From NCBI GenBank assembly GCA_022376465.1, contig JACDTU010000004.1, positions 1,364,001 through 1,428,000 of the forward strand: a stretch of 64,000 nt of DNA, written 5' to 3'. Made by a program: the position numbers and the translations under genes. The notes under the pieces were generated by a model. It was not told the DNA's origin and did not search any database. It saw only the letters and a program-made list of their open reading frames with translations. Source of the DNA: Cubamyces lactineus (taxonomy: Eukaryota > Basidiomycota > Agaricomycetes > Polyporales > Polyporaceae). Below, piece by piece: positions 1-11,713 of this stretch; positions within the stretch are counted from its first letter, which is position 1, and every line of letters begins with the position of its first letter.

Positions 1-46
1 GATCTTACATACTCTCGCCGTTGGCGCCCGTTGACCTCGGCAATAG

Positions 47-1029
47 TGCTTGTCGAGTATCACGGAATTCGCAAATCTCATCGCTACTATACAAACGATG
101 AAGCATCTCAACCCGTTGCAGGTCAGTGAACTTGATCATACGTAGAGCACAAAACTTATGGGCGTCTAGATGCGTCGAGCGGTCCGCGACTACAAGTACG
201 AGGTCAATGAGGGTCGTATGACCGAGGAGTGCAATCAGTATCTTGCGCAGCTGCAGAAGGATTGGGAGCGACATAGGGTCAAGATGGGAGTCGAGCAGCT
301 CAGGAAAGAGGTAAGCATAGGTCGGTACCGGAGACCGATACATACTCACGCTCCTTGCTTCAGCTCGGCGAACGTGAACGTGAACGAGAGGAGAGCGTCA
401 GCGCATCGCCATCCCTCCATGACGTTCCGATTGGCTCGGATCAGGCGTCCTCAACGTCCCAGGAAGGGAGCGCTGCTCAGCGCTCCATCGACGCGCTCTT
501 TGATCGAACGCAAGAGAAGCTACTCTGGGAACCGGCCAAGGCACCTGACCCCCTCGGTGAATTGTTGGATTCGCGCTTCATGCTTCCTCTCCTGCTTCCC
601 TCCGACCCGCGTTTGCTTGGGGCATTACCCACGAAAGCTCCGAGCCTGGACGACGAGAAGCGCTCCGGGGTCCGGCTGAGCGTGGACGGCTCAAGCAGAA
701 GCGCGAGTCGTGCGAGCTTTGGGAACCGTGGTGCCATGGGTTGGCGGTTCAGCAAGCAGATACGCGAGATCGGCCCGAGTGCTCTACAGTACGTAGACGG
801 ACACAGGGCCGCGGCGCGCTGGACCAGGCCCGTCGAGCTAGAAGAAGACGACGGTGACAAGCCACCTCCACCGTACACGCCAGATGATCCGAACGAGGAA
901 GCCGGGGAGCTCAGGCTCGACACCCAGACCGTCCATCTTACGGCACTCACCCGGGCGCCATCCGGACGAAGTAGAGGGAGGGCAAGCGTCGCCAATGGCA
1001 CGCCGATAGACCAGAACGTGGAGACGTGA
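47..1029 (+). CDS. 3' part of an unknown coiled-coil protein (5' end off window)
   Basis: This is the C-terminal part of a gene that begins left of the window. I place exons at 47-121, 170-310 and 364-1029, joined in phase 0 by introns with GT..TAG and GT..CAG ends; a further acceptor (GCAATAG) ends at 46. The first two exons encode a charged, probably helical stretch (MRRAVRDYKYEVNEG, then QLQKDWERHRVKMG). The last exon begins with an Arg/Glu run (LGEREREREE) and continues as a Ser/Pro-rich, probably disordered tail with a PPPPYTPDDP patch, ending at a TGA. I do not recognise a family. The tail could be a cytoplasmic scaffold or linker region, but no function can be assigned. The exon joins are supported by open frame and charge continuity only, not by a known homologue. 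Confidence 0.5.
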
Positions 1030-1606
1030 AGGAGAAAAGTGCTCGTGTACCGGACCTGCGCATCGCATTGCTGTCGTTATGTGTCGTAGATACCACTGCT
1101 GTTTTGATTCACTTTGCATACCCGCATGGCCGGGATTTATCTGTAACTGGACGCGCTGGGATAGGGCGCGAGTCTACTGCGATACTTCCATTCATGCAAT
1201 CAGGCTAGTGTATATGTTCGGTGAAGGTGAGTCTCGACCGCGTCGCGTGCGGTGACTTGTGGGCGTCAGCGGGTCCATCAAGTTTGGCCCCGTACTGCTG
1301 TCATCAGCTTGTTTGGCTCCACGCGTATCGTATCACTGCTAGTCTTAGGTCCCACGTCAGCGCCGCGGTTCCTGGTATGAGCAAATATGCCTTCCCGCGG
1401 CCGAGGTACGCGTCAAGAGTCAAAGAATCTGGCTAGGGCGGGCATGACTGGTGGTCGCAGCGGCCCGCATTAGGACCGGTATCCCGAAACGGTATCTATA
1501 TCTCGAATTTCAACGGTTTGCTTCCCACCGAGTTGCGCTCACGCGCATACTTGCAGAATTGCTGACGTTTCCAATGTGTTCAGATACTGCCAGCACGTTC
1601 CGCAAG
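1030..1606. other. Intergenic region, no gene seen
   Basis: No family-like coding segment is visible on either strand. This stretch holds the 3' flank of the preceding coiled-coil gene and the upstream region of the dienelactone-hydrolase/SnoaL-like gene. Short open frames here lack ATG starts or recognisable composition. Confidence 0.5.
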
Positions 1607-3496
1607 ATGGTGTCCGTCTTTCGCAACGCGGTTGCCTCGGTTGCAAAGCCGCCTGTTCTGCTGGTCCTCATTGCACAGGCGGAAAAGTCCTGGTGTCAAC
1701 AGGTTCGCACTACTCTCGGATGGTTGCAATTCTGTTATTGCGTCGTGCTGATATCGCCTCGAGTGAAGCTGAGTGAAGAGGGCTATACGGTGGTGCAGGT
1801 GCCGTATCCAGATGCGGAGAACGGCGATCTCGTCCGCAACCTGGCAGAAGCGCAGATCGAACTCCCGCAGGAACGTGAATGGGCTCTCGTGACGTACGGT
1901 CTAAAGCCCGAAGATATAACGTCTTTGGCCCCGCTATTCTCTTCTGCGACGCCTCGAGCGTGCGTGCACTATTGCCCTACGATCGAGGATGGCCATGGCC
2001 TTGTCCACGAGGCCACCGACGGAACGGTGGTACCGTAGGTCGCTCTTCAGTTGGCACACGATCGATTGCTCGCTGACCGGGAGCTCTTGTGTATTGCAGC
2101 ACCCTCTTTCACTTGTCCTCCAAGCAGGAGGCATTGCACGCTTCTCTTCTCGAACTTGCTGAAAAGAAGTCAACGGACATTCCGACGTCGAGGTTTCCGC
2201 CGATCGCAGTGCATGCCTACCCTCTTGTGCCCGTATTTCCTCCGTTCCCGTTATTGGCTAGGCCTCCCATCGATCACGCCAGCGGAAAGGCCGGCACGAT
2301 AGATCCCCATTTACGCTCGGCGAACAATCTTGCCTACACGCGAACCCTAGAACTCCTGCGGAGGGAGCTTGGTCCTCATTTCCCACTCGAAGAGTTGTGG
2401 GAAAAGCACACGTACTATGTAAGTTTGAATATGCACATTCACCCCGAGATTCTATTGATAGGCTGCAGGAATTCGTGGAACGAGATGCGCCGAGTGAGTA
2501 GTCTATATCGTTCCTTGATACGATTTGCTACCAGTCGCTAACGATTGCACGCCAGAGACAATGAGCACGATGGTCCGTAATCAAATGGCATATCCGGTGC
2601 GGCCTCTGACCTTGATTCCGAATTTTGCGTAGGTTTCTACTCCATATGTTAACCATGTCCCAACCATGACGGGAGGCGTCGGCTATAATGACTTGGCCCG
2701 CTTCTACAAGGTTTGAAGAACGTCTAGAGACAGCGGCTTGGAGCTGACGATACACACGTGCAGTATCACTTCACCAAAGAAAATGTGAGTCACTAAGCAG
2801 CATTGTCATTTGCAATGCTGAGCATGAGTAGGTTACTCCTCCCGATACAGAACTGATCACAGTATCTCGCACGGGTGTGCATTCCTTCTGGTTTGTTATC
2901 CTGACAGGTAATCCCGTTGATCAATGCGATTTTTTTTGCAGTGGGCGCGGACAGAATCATTGACGAGATGATATACAAGTGCACGCACACAACAGTGAGT
3001 TTTGTATGCTTTGAAGGAAACGTCGACGCCGGCGATCCCCTGACACTGAGTTCCGCAGGAGATTGACTACTTCCTACCGGGAATCAAACCTACTGGGAAG
3101 CCTCTGGAGATCGCCTTGGTCGGCATTGTCGCCTTCCGAGGAGACAAGCTCACCTTTGAGTAAGCCTAACCTTCGTGCGTACACTAAGCATCACTGACCG
3201 AGCACGACACTCGTAGGCATATGTGAGCCCTTAAGCCATTCTCTAGTCGTATGCTTTCATCGCTAATCATCGCCACAAGCTACTGGGATCAAGCGTCTGT
3301 GCTGGTTCAAGTACGTCAGTCTCCATCCCCGACTTCGGGGACCTGGCTCATCATCCGATAGCTTGGCTTGCTTGACCCCGCTGGGCTACCTGTGGCGGGA
3401 TCCGAGGTCGCGCATAAAGTTGTCGACCCATTCGGCCTTCCCAGTAACACCCTGCTCGCGAAATGGAAGGAAAGCGAGGGATTATCCATTGATTAA
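1607..3496 (+). CDS. Dienelactone-hydrolase-like / SnoaL-like fusion protein
   Basis: Exons: 1607-2034, 2100-2418, 2469-2493, 2556-2572, 2633-2710, 2764-2784, 2832-2874, 2942-2994, 3059-3159, 3217-3222, 3280-3310 and 3362-3496 (about 418 aa). The C-terminal half is clear: HTYYEFVERDAPKTMSTM, YVNHVPTMTGGVGY and FEHIYWDQASVLVQ match the NTF2/SnoaL-like domain found on fungal proteins annotated as carboxymethylenebutenolidases. The N-terminal half looks like a weak alpha/beta-hydrolase of the dienelactone hydrolase type, but I cannot see its usual Cys-Asp-His triad, so it may be inactive. A 66-nt intron (1703-1768, AAG end) may interrupt the first exon; both versions keep frame. The ATG at 1607 is the first that fits; the extreme N-terminus is the least certain part. 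The substrate is unknown. The gene has very short exons, including one of 6 nt. Confidence 0.75.
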
Positions 3497-4062
3497 TGAC
3501 GCAATCAGGGTAAAGGACCTTCATGCATTGGGCTCGGCTTTCGTTTCGGGGGGTTTTTGCGTCATACAGGTTTAGCGAGGTGTTGGGGTACCAGTGATAA
3601 ATCAGGTATCGATGCGGCGCAGCGAAGGACACTGCAGGATGCCGAGAGGCTGTCCGAGAAGTCCGGACGTGCTGTTGTTCAGCCAAGTAATGGATTGTCG
3701 CCTGCTTAGGCGATCTCACAATACGGTTTGGCATTGCTGGAGACGTCCTGAACGCACAAAGGGGCAAGGTCCATGCTGAGCGGGTGGTAGGTGCCATGTA
3801 CATATTTAAGCGACGCGGCGAGAGGCGGTATGGTTATGGGCGCCTATGGTACAGAGGCAGTACGGGTAGCAGTGAATATGCCAAGGAGCCCGACGACGTG
3901 TGTCACAACACAACTATGAAGCGATGCGCACGACCAGTGGCTGCAGTGCTGCGCGTTGGGATATCCCTCCATCTCTTCTTCCTTCTTCCATCCCTCTTCT
4001 GCCCGTCCTTGGGCCTGTCATACCTGTTACTGCTATCCTAGATTCTGAAGCTATCGGCCGCC
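3497..4062. other. Intergenic region upstream of the rhomboid gene
   Basis: No coding segment is supported. A TATA-like ATATTTAAG lies near 3800 and a pyrimidine-rich tract (CTTCTTCCTTCTTCC, about 3976-3990) precedes the rhomboid start, both of which are common in fungal promoters. Confidence 0.4.
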
Positions 4063-6116
4063 ATGTCTGCGATGCCTAATCCGTACGACCGCGACCACGA
4101 TCACGACCAAGAGCATGACCACACCGAGTCTGATTCCAAGCCTTTACTGGAACACGCGCATAGCCAGGCCCAGTCCTCCGAGACCACCTTGAACCCCGTC
4201 TATGAGCCCGAGTACCGATACAGTTACACGGACGAGCACTTCAACTACTACCCCAGTGGTCCCTCGCAGTCCCAGGCTAAGCTAGACGACCCATTCACAC
4301 CCAAGCCTCAGAGTTATGCTGAGCAAACGCGCTACGAGGATATGGGTGCGTCTAACATGCCTTACTCCGTTGGACCGGCCTTCTCAGCATTCGCAGATTA
4401 CGCGGAGCCGTTCGCGGGCCCTACAGCCAAGTCGTCGCCATCATTCACGAGGGAAAAGCCAAACATGTTCCAACGCTACTTCGGCATGTATCCCTTGGCC
4501 CAGCGGATAGAGGACAAGAAACGTGGCGTGGGCGTGCAGAGACATCCCATAGCTTGTGAGATGCTCGATAGTTCTCTTGTGATCTCTTCTAATGCCTTCC
4601 AGGCTGGGTACTCAGTGCGGCAATGCTGGGTGTGCTCATCTACGAGCTAGTAACGAATCAAAAGGCCCAGGGATCACCATTCTCATTCAAGGTAAGTCGG
4701 CCATCCTCCCATTCTACGCGCTGCTAACTGTCTGTCAGCCTGTTGTGAACCCCATGCTAGGACCCTCTAGCTCGGCTCTCATCCAGCTGGGCGCGCGTTT
4801 CCCTCCCTGCATGAAGAACGTGACGGACTTCCCTATAACAACTCCAGTCCCTTGTTAGTAATTGAAGTTGTATGATTGTCCGTTCGATTGATAACCCTCC
4901 ACAGGCTTGAACGACACTGCCAATCCTCCAACCCTACTGTGCTCGCTCGAGGACATATGTGCATTCGGTGGTTTCCATGGAGAGACACCTAACCAGTGGT
5001 TCAGGCAAGTGTGTCAGCTGTGTGAAATCCCGTCCATATCTCACGCGCTCGTGTTAGATTCATCACACCCATCTTCCTGCATGCGGGCCTCATCCACTTT
5101 TTGCTCAACATGTTGGCTCAGTTGACTGCATCGGCACAGGTTGAGCGGGAGATGGGTACGATCAGCTTCTTGGTACTGTATGCGGCGGCTGGCATCTTTG
5201 GGTATGTTCGACTCTTACAAGGTCGGGGTGCCCCTTCTGATCATCGCTCGCTGCAGTAACGTCCTAGGCGGGAACTTTTCGTTGGTTGGCTCCCCCTCAG
5301 TTGGTGCCAGTGGCGCCATCTTTGGCACGGTTGCTGTACGATAACTTGTGTTGGTCCTGTATCAACCATGAGCTCACCCGTCATACAGGTAGCATGGGTA
5401 GACCTGTTCGCTCATTGGCGGTACCAATACCAACCTGGCAGGAAGGTAAGCTATTTTCCAGTAAGCAGTGGCGGAACGCTACTGACAGCTTGGCACAGCT
5501 GGTGTTCATGGTGATTGAACTAATCATCGGTGTTGCTATCGGATTCATCCCTTGTGAGTCTGATACCAAGTTTCCATGAGTGATTTACTGAACCATACTT
5601 CGCAGACGTGGATAACTTTGGTGAGGCACTTGACATATACTAGAAGCCCTTCGCTAACTCAGCACTAGCCCATCTTGGTGGCCTTGCAATGGGGCTGCTC
5701 GTCGGCATGGCCCTCTATCCTATCATCAGCCCCTCGAACCGTCACCGAATCATCGTCACCACCCTGCGACTCATTGCGGTCCCGCTCGCCGTTGTCATGT
5801 TCGTCGTCTTGATCCGCAATTTCTACAAGGCGGACCCCTATGCAGGTGCGTTGTGGTACTTTGTTACATGCGGGTGTGCTGAGCCGTATGACAGCGTGCT
5901 CGTGGTGCCGGTACCTCTCCTGCATCCCTACCAGCGCAAACAACCACTGCAAAGGGTATGTAGTGGCTACTTTTCTGCGGGTCTTGAAGCTGATCATCAA
6001 TTCATATCCGTCACTTACAGAACCGGTACGTTTGTCATAAGACGTGCCTCTGATATCACCTATACTGAACAACCTCATCAGGATTCAGTACGGGGTCTGG
6101 CTCGTCGAGCATATGA
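4063..6116 (+). CDS. Rhomboid-family intramembrane serine protease
   Basis: Rhomboids cut transmembrane helices with a Ser-His dyad. Exons: 4063-4555, 4603-4691, 4739-4853, 4905-5004, 5058-5201, 5257-5335, 5389-5445, 5499-5553, 5606-5620, 5669-5845, 5895-5955, 6021-6025 and 6082-6116 (474 aa). The first 160 residues are hydrophilic (DRDHDHDQEHDH, SKPLLEH) and cytosolic-type. Then come a membrane segment (WVLSAAMLGVLIYELV), a Cys-rich loop, HAGLIHFLLNMLAQ, the nucleophile motif GASGAIFG (Ser about 332) and AHLGGL (His about 384), followed by more hydrophobic segments and a C-terminal Cys-rich tail (CSWCRYLSC). All hallmark residues of an active rhomboid are present. One intron (5005-5057) has a GC donor. 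The last two exons, one only 5 nt, are the least certain; reading from 5955 straight to 6082 would give a different tail. The likely location is a secretory-pathway membrane. Confidence 0.9.
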
Positions 6117-6780
6117 GACGCCCGGACTTTGTTCTCGTCTTTGCTATACGCCGCATATTAACAGCTTGGTATCTACGCTATACACTGCCTATCTCTGCAC
6201 TCGTTCGTATAGCTCTCTACTCCGAAACGTCGCGTCGGAAATATCGTTCCTTGCTGCCGTTATTTTATGCATCGGACATCACGTAGTACTTAACACATCT
6301 TATTGCAATTCAATGGACTTTTAGATCACTTTTCTCTATCGACCGAAGAGAGATGCAGCGGCATCTATGGGTCTGGCGCTCGCTGTTATACCGTCTACTC
6401 TGAGCTCGTATACTAGCGCTCGATGGTACATCGCGCTTCCAAATCATACGGGCATGCAGGCTCAGCTTCCTTCTATTGCATCTTCACCACGATCACCACA
6501 TCCTATCCGTCCGCTCGCTGTGGTGGCAACCTAGCCCCACCAGGTCGTGTTGCCTCGAGGCTCGCTGTTCTCGGCTGACATATACCCGACTCGGTCCGCA
6601 GCACTGAACTCGAAGACACCCTGGTTCGCTGACGGAACGCTGGCTGCATCTCGCTTGCTGTCTCTTTCGCAGCTCCGCGCAAACGGCATCGTATACAAAC
6701 TCAAGCGCAACGCACGTCTGCGCTAGCACGAGAGTCTACGTGTGCTAGGACAACAAGTGTCTCGCAGGGGTCAAGCCTTC
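6117..6780. other. Intergenic region between rhomboid and Cas1p genes
   Basis: This 660-bp stretch holds the 3' flank of the rhomboid gene and the promoter of the Cas1p-type gene. I see no conserved coding segment and no repeat. Confidence 0.45.
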
Positions 6781-9666
6781 ATGCCTCCAAGGCGCTTCCA
6801 ATTCTCCCTCAACCCGCTATGGCCACACTACCTGTCGTGGGCTTGTATTGGGGTAGCCGTCTTCCTCGGCCTTGTGCGCTATGGTGTCCTCGGTATGTCC
6901 CTTACTCTGTGGAAGCGAGTCCTTCGCACTTACATGTCTGTATAGACCGAAGCGATCCTATGCACTGTAACGCCTTGCTTTCCGGGGGCCGGTGGCTTGA
7001 CAGGAAGTACAAGAATTGGCAGCCTGATGGTACGTCCCAAAGCCATAGTCAGCCGCATATTTAGCGCACCCATAACGCGATAAATCAGGTTGTATGATGC
7101 ACCAGTACCAACCAAAGGATGTCGCGACATGCATGAACTCCCAGAGGGTAGTCTTCGTAGGGGACTCCGTCACGAGGCAATTATTCTTTCAATTCGCCCA
7201 CGTCGTAGACCCCACCCTGCCTACGTCTCCACCAAGCGACGAGCAGAAGCATACAGACTACTTATACACCTCTTCGTCCAATATCCAGCTGCAGTTCTAC
7301 TGGGACCCATACCTCAACTCTACCCACATTCAAGATATCCTACATCCGAGACCTCGCTCAAAGCTGCCTACTGATACACCTGCCCTTCTTGTCCTCGGGT
7401 CTGGCTTGTGGTATCTCCGCTACTCCGAGTCGGGAGGGCTACCCGCTTGGGAGGCTCGGATAGAGTCCACTCTTGCTGCTATCTCAGAAGCTCCCAGACC
7501 TCTCGCGGATGTCGTCGTCATGCTGCCAGTAGAGGACGTTGTGCCGTCAAAACTATCTCGCGAACGCGCGGCTTCGATGCATGCTTCCGACATCGACGCC
7601 ATGAACTCGGACCTCATGCACAGAATTCAGCCTCCAGCGTCGCGCGACCCCTTCGCGTTCCTGCCCTTCCCATCTCACCGCCCTTCTGGTTTGCCCATTG
7701 CACTCCCATTGGTCTTCAACCACATGCTGCATCCGTCTCAGACGGAGGACGGTTTGCATTTCTCTGACCTTGTCGTCACAATGCAAGCGCACGTACTGCT
7801 TAACCTCCGATGCAACGACATCTTGCCAAAGACGTTCCCTATGGACAAGACTTGTTGTCGTCGATACCCTTGGCCATCTGTGCTTCATCTCCTTGTCCTG
7901 GCCGGCGCCTTCCTATGGGCCCCCGTCAACTGGCTTCTTGCTCGTCGATTCAGTATGTCGCAATCGGCAATGTCATTCGCCCATGTAAAGCTGACCATCG
8001 CCACGATTACAGGCCCCCGTTCTTCCGGTTTGCCCCTCCTCACCGATGATGAGAAACCCGGCCTTGCACTCAGCTTCGCGGCTGCGATTATCTATGTAGC
8101 TGATCGCACTGGGTTCTGGCTGAAGGAGCAGAAGCAATTTGACCCATGGACATTTGGGTTCCTTTCTCTTCTGAGCTTGGCTCTTGGGCTAGTCACCGTG
8201 AAGCAAGCGGATAACGATCTTGGTTTCCTGAACCGGGAGCAGACGGACGAATGGAAAGGCTGGATGCAAAGTCAGTACCTCTATTGATCGCCTTGCAAAC
8301 GGATTGACTGAATTCCGCCTCCAGTTGCCATCCTCATCTACCACTACACTGGGGCCTCGAAAATCTCCGGCATATACAACCCCATCCGCGTACTGGTGGC
8401 TGCGTATCTGTTCATGACAGGTTACGGTCATACCACGTACTACATCAAGAAAGCTGACTTTGGCCTGTTGCGCATTTCTCAGGTACAGTTTCGTTTCGCC
8501 TGATGCCCGAATGTCAGATTGAGCACATATTGCAGGTTTTGGTCCGCCTGAATCTGCTCACTTTGCTGCTCGCGTACACCATGAACACCGACTACATCTC
8601 ATATTACTTCGCCCCTCTGGTGTCGTGGTGGTACCTCATCATCTATGGCACCATGGCCATCGGGTCAAAGTACAACGACCGCACCGTCATCTTGGTCGCC
8701 AAAATTCTCGCTTCTATGACCGTTGTGACTTGGTTCATGAACGAGCCATGGCTTCTCGAGTCCATCTTCCAGTTCCTGGCACGGTTCTGCAACATCCACT
8801 GGTCCGCAAGAGAATGGGCTTTCCGCGTCAACCTCGATCTCTGGATCGTATACTTCGGCATGTTCGCCTCGCTCGCGGTCATCAAGGTGCGCGAGCATCG
8901 TATTACCGACCATCCTAGGTGGCCACTCGTCGTCAAGACGTCCGCTGCTGTATCTGCGGTGATCCTCCTCTGGTTCTTCGCATTCGAGCTTGCGCAGGCG
9001 GACAAGTTTGCGTATAACCTGTGGCATCCGTATGTGTCGTTCTTGCCTGTCGGTGCGTTCGTCGTCCTCCGCAACGCCAACGCTATTCTGCGCTCCGCAT
9101 CCTCGCGGCTGTTCGCGTTCATTGGCACCTGCTCTCTGGAGACGTTCATCATCCAGTATCACCTTTGGCTTGCCGGCGACACCAAGGGAATCCTCAAGGT
9201 CATCCCAGGCCGTCACTCCCGACCTCTGAACTTACTCCTCACTACCGTCGTCTTCATCTACGTCTCCTATCTCGTCGCGAAAGCTACGGGAGAGATCACC
9301 AACTGGATATGTGGAACGGGGAAGGCAGCGTCGTCGCTTCCGACGTCGCAGCCCGCGCAACCTCAACGTCCGCCCGCACCCGCGCCGGAGACGGAGACGG
9401 AGGAAGGGCAGGAAGTCATCTTCATGGTCCCCCAAGACGAGGACGAGTCTCGAAAGGATCGCGACGGCAACCCACTTCCTCGAGAACCCGATACCCCTGC
9501 AAGACCTCAACGTCGATGGATTGACCGCCTTGCTGAGGGTTCTTCACCGCAACCTACACCAGGGTTCCGCGTATGGTACGGCGATTCGGAGTGGAAGCCT
9601 GGCTTGAAGACGAAGCTGCTCATCGGCTTGGCAGTGATGTGGTTGCTTAACGTCATGTGGCCGTAG
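6781..9666 (+). CDS. CAS1: Cas1p-family polysaccharide O-acetyltransferase (multi-pass membrane)
   Basis: Relative of Cryptococcus Cas1p and animal CASD1, which O-acetylate glycans in the Golgi. Exons: 6781-6892, 6946-7029, 7089-7952, 8013-8270, 8325-8482 and 8536-9666 (868 aa). An N-terminal membrane anchor ([18 protein letters not shown]) is followed by a luminal GDSL/PC-esterase domain with [10 protein letters not shown] (Ser about 92) and DGLHFSD (Asp/His about 286/289), giving the full catalytic triad. The second half has about ten hydrophobic helices typical of the 10-TM acyltransferase part. The protein then has a Pro/Glu-rich cytoplasmic-type segment (about residues 740-830) and a final hydrophobic helix ([15 protein letters not shown]). 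The 60-nt intron at 7953-8012 is a multiple of three with no stop, so retention would stay in frame. The role is presumably acetylation of cell-wall or capsule-like polysaccharide; the substrate is inferred. Confidence 0.93.
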
Positions 9667-10425
9667 CTGTAGGCCTGTATAATTGACCACGCGCTGGTGT
9701 AGCCGTTTTTCCTTCCGACCAGGCCGTGCTGATTGCTTGGTTATGATAGAATATATCCGCAGATAAATCGTTACGATATGATACGATACATGACACCATA
9801 GAATATAATGCGAGTCTCGAAGAAAACAATGAGGACTGACAGGCGCTATAGAGAAAAAAAAACAGTCAGCTATGAGTTCAACATAAGCGTAAGATATGAT
9901 GAGGAATGTCAGTATTAGCATGGTATGATCGTCAGTTCCCGTCCTTGAGACGGGATCAGGACTTGACTCTATGTTATTCATCACTTGAACGGCAGGAAAT
10001 AACACTCACAATATGATTAAGTACACGTCTAGCACGGGAAAGAAGCCTGAGAGAAGGTAAGTTAGTAACGGAAGATAGACGTGACGAGGAGAGCTCAGAA
10101 ATTTGGGTATATGATTCTACGTTCATCAGCCTGGGGGCTTCGAAGTAGCGATTCATTTTTTCTCGTCACCGCAATTGTGTCGAAAGAGAAGACTCACCCT
10201 ACGCGAAGAGAAAGCTCTGAGAGAAAAGCAGTCAGAGGAGGACAAGGAAGAAAGACGACAGGCATTGACGATGCAAAAGATGTTCGCTATAAGGCTCGTA
10301 CCACGTGATGTAATTAGGGCAGGCTGGCGCGGGTCGCGTATTAGGGCCTTTCTTGGCGCGGCGCCTTGCTTCGGCTTCACTTGGAGTGCGTATTCAACTC
10401 ATCTCTCCCAACGACCATCACGATC
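9667..10425. other. Intergenic region, no gene seen
   Basis: This A+T-richer stretch contains an A9 run near 9856 and no supported coding segment. It covers the 3' flank of the Cas1p gene and the promoter of STS1. Confidence 0.45.
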
Positions 10426-11713
10426 ATGGCAAATGTTGTAACGCACCCTCACCTCCAAGTAGGCTTCCATCCTCGGCCTGTGGGCCACTCTCCAACACCT
10501 GTTGGCTTCGGTTTCGGACTCTCCGCCGCACCTGCAGTACAGGCATGGCCGTCGCCATCGCATGCTCAGTCCTTTCATTGGGCCACTCCCCAGCAAGCGG
10601 CGTCACAAGCACCTCTCCGGGTGGCGAAGAGGCGTCATGAACCAGAGGAGGGCGACCGGGACGAAGCCATGGAAAGGAGTCCTACCCCCGAAAGGGCCAA
10701 ACGCGCCATCCCTAAACGTGCTCGCACCACTCCTACACTCGTTACGATTGGGAAGGATCAACACACAGGCAAGGAGAACAAGCCGTCCGCGAGTGACGAG
10801 AACGACGTAGATGTGGGCTTTCTGCTAGGTACGTTGCCACACTCTAACTGTCCTTACAATGTGGCTAAATCGATCAAAACCCCCAGCCTCCCTACCGCCA
10901 CAATCGTTGTTACCGCTGTTGACCTCGCTCATATCCGCCCAGCCTTCACTGAAGCCCACCATCCTCTCCCTCATTCCTCGTCCCACCCTGGATGCAGCGC
11001 TGAATAGCTTAGCAAATTCGGCGCAGAAGCTGAAAGACGCCTATCCATATTCGAACTCCGTCTTCTCTCAACCCGGCTCCTCTTGGAATACTCCGGGTGC
11101 GTTCGGCGGGGGCCGTACTGGCACATCATCCTTCTCCGCCGGGTTTGGCTTTGGAAACCGATCGAGCGGCAATTCGGGCTTCGGCGCTTCTCCATCGTCC
11201 GGAGGTGGCATGCGCGACGAGTACATCCTCTCTCGAATCCGACCACACATTCAAGACTTCGTATCTGCCTGTTTCTCCTACCTCCCCTACTTCTCCAACA
11301 TCGCGACCGCTGATGCGAGCTCAACATCCTCAAAGTCGCATGCGGCACAATCGCACGCCACAGCTCTTAGGCAACAGCACAAGGACAAGCTGCATCCTAC
11401 CGAGACCTATCTCTTCCTTGCTGCTCTCACATCCCACATCTTGGCGCAGCCACCCCTCACGCAAACAGAATTGGCGCCGATGTTAGCTCCTCGCCTGGCA
11501 GAGGAGTGGAAAGCCTGGGTTGATAACGTCGACGCCACCGTCAACATGCAGGGCGGCATGTTTGGGCGAGAGACGGTTCAGACGTGGGAACGCGGCTTGG
11601 ACGATTTTGCGCAGGCGAAAGGAAACGAGATGGAGATGATGAAGGAGATCCGCGATCGCTGGGTGTCGAAGGTCGGCTGGCTCGTTGGACGACAACCCAT
11701 GGAGGAATTGTGA
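10426..11713 (+). CDS. STS1: STS1/Cut8 nuclear proteasome tethering factor
   Basis: STS1 (fission yeast Cut8) anchors the 26S proteasome at the nuclear envelope and aids its nuclear import. Exons are 10426-10828 and 10887-11713 (409 aa), joined in phase 1. The N-terminal 130 residues are disordered and carry basic patches that could be a nuclear signal (RVAKRRHEPEE, RAKRAIPKRARTTP). The second exon begins with the characteristic Cut8 helical repeat (LPPQSLLPLLTSLISAQPSL, LIPRPTLDAALNSL), a Gly/Phe/Ser-rich insert (FGGGRTGTSSF), then YILSRIRPHIQDFVSACFSYLPYFS and the C-terminal helical bundle ending in MEEL. Order and motifs fit Cut8 well. The Gly/Ser-rich insert within the domain is longer than I expect from the yeast proteins. 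Confidence 0.88.
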
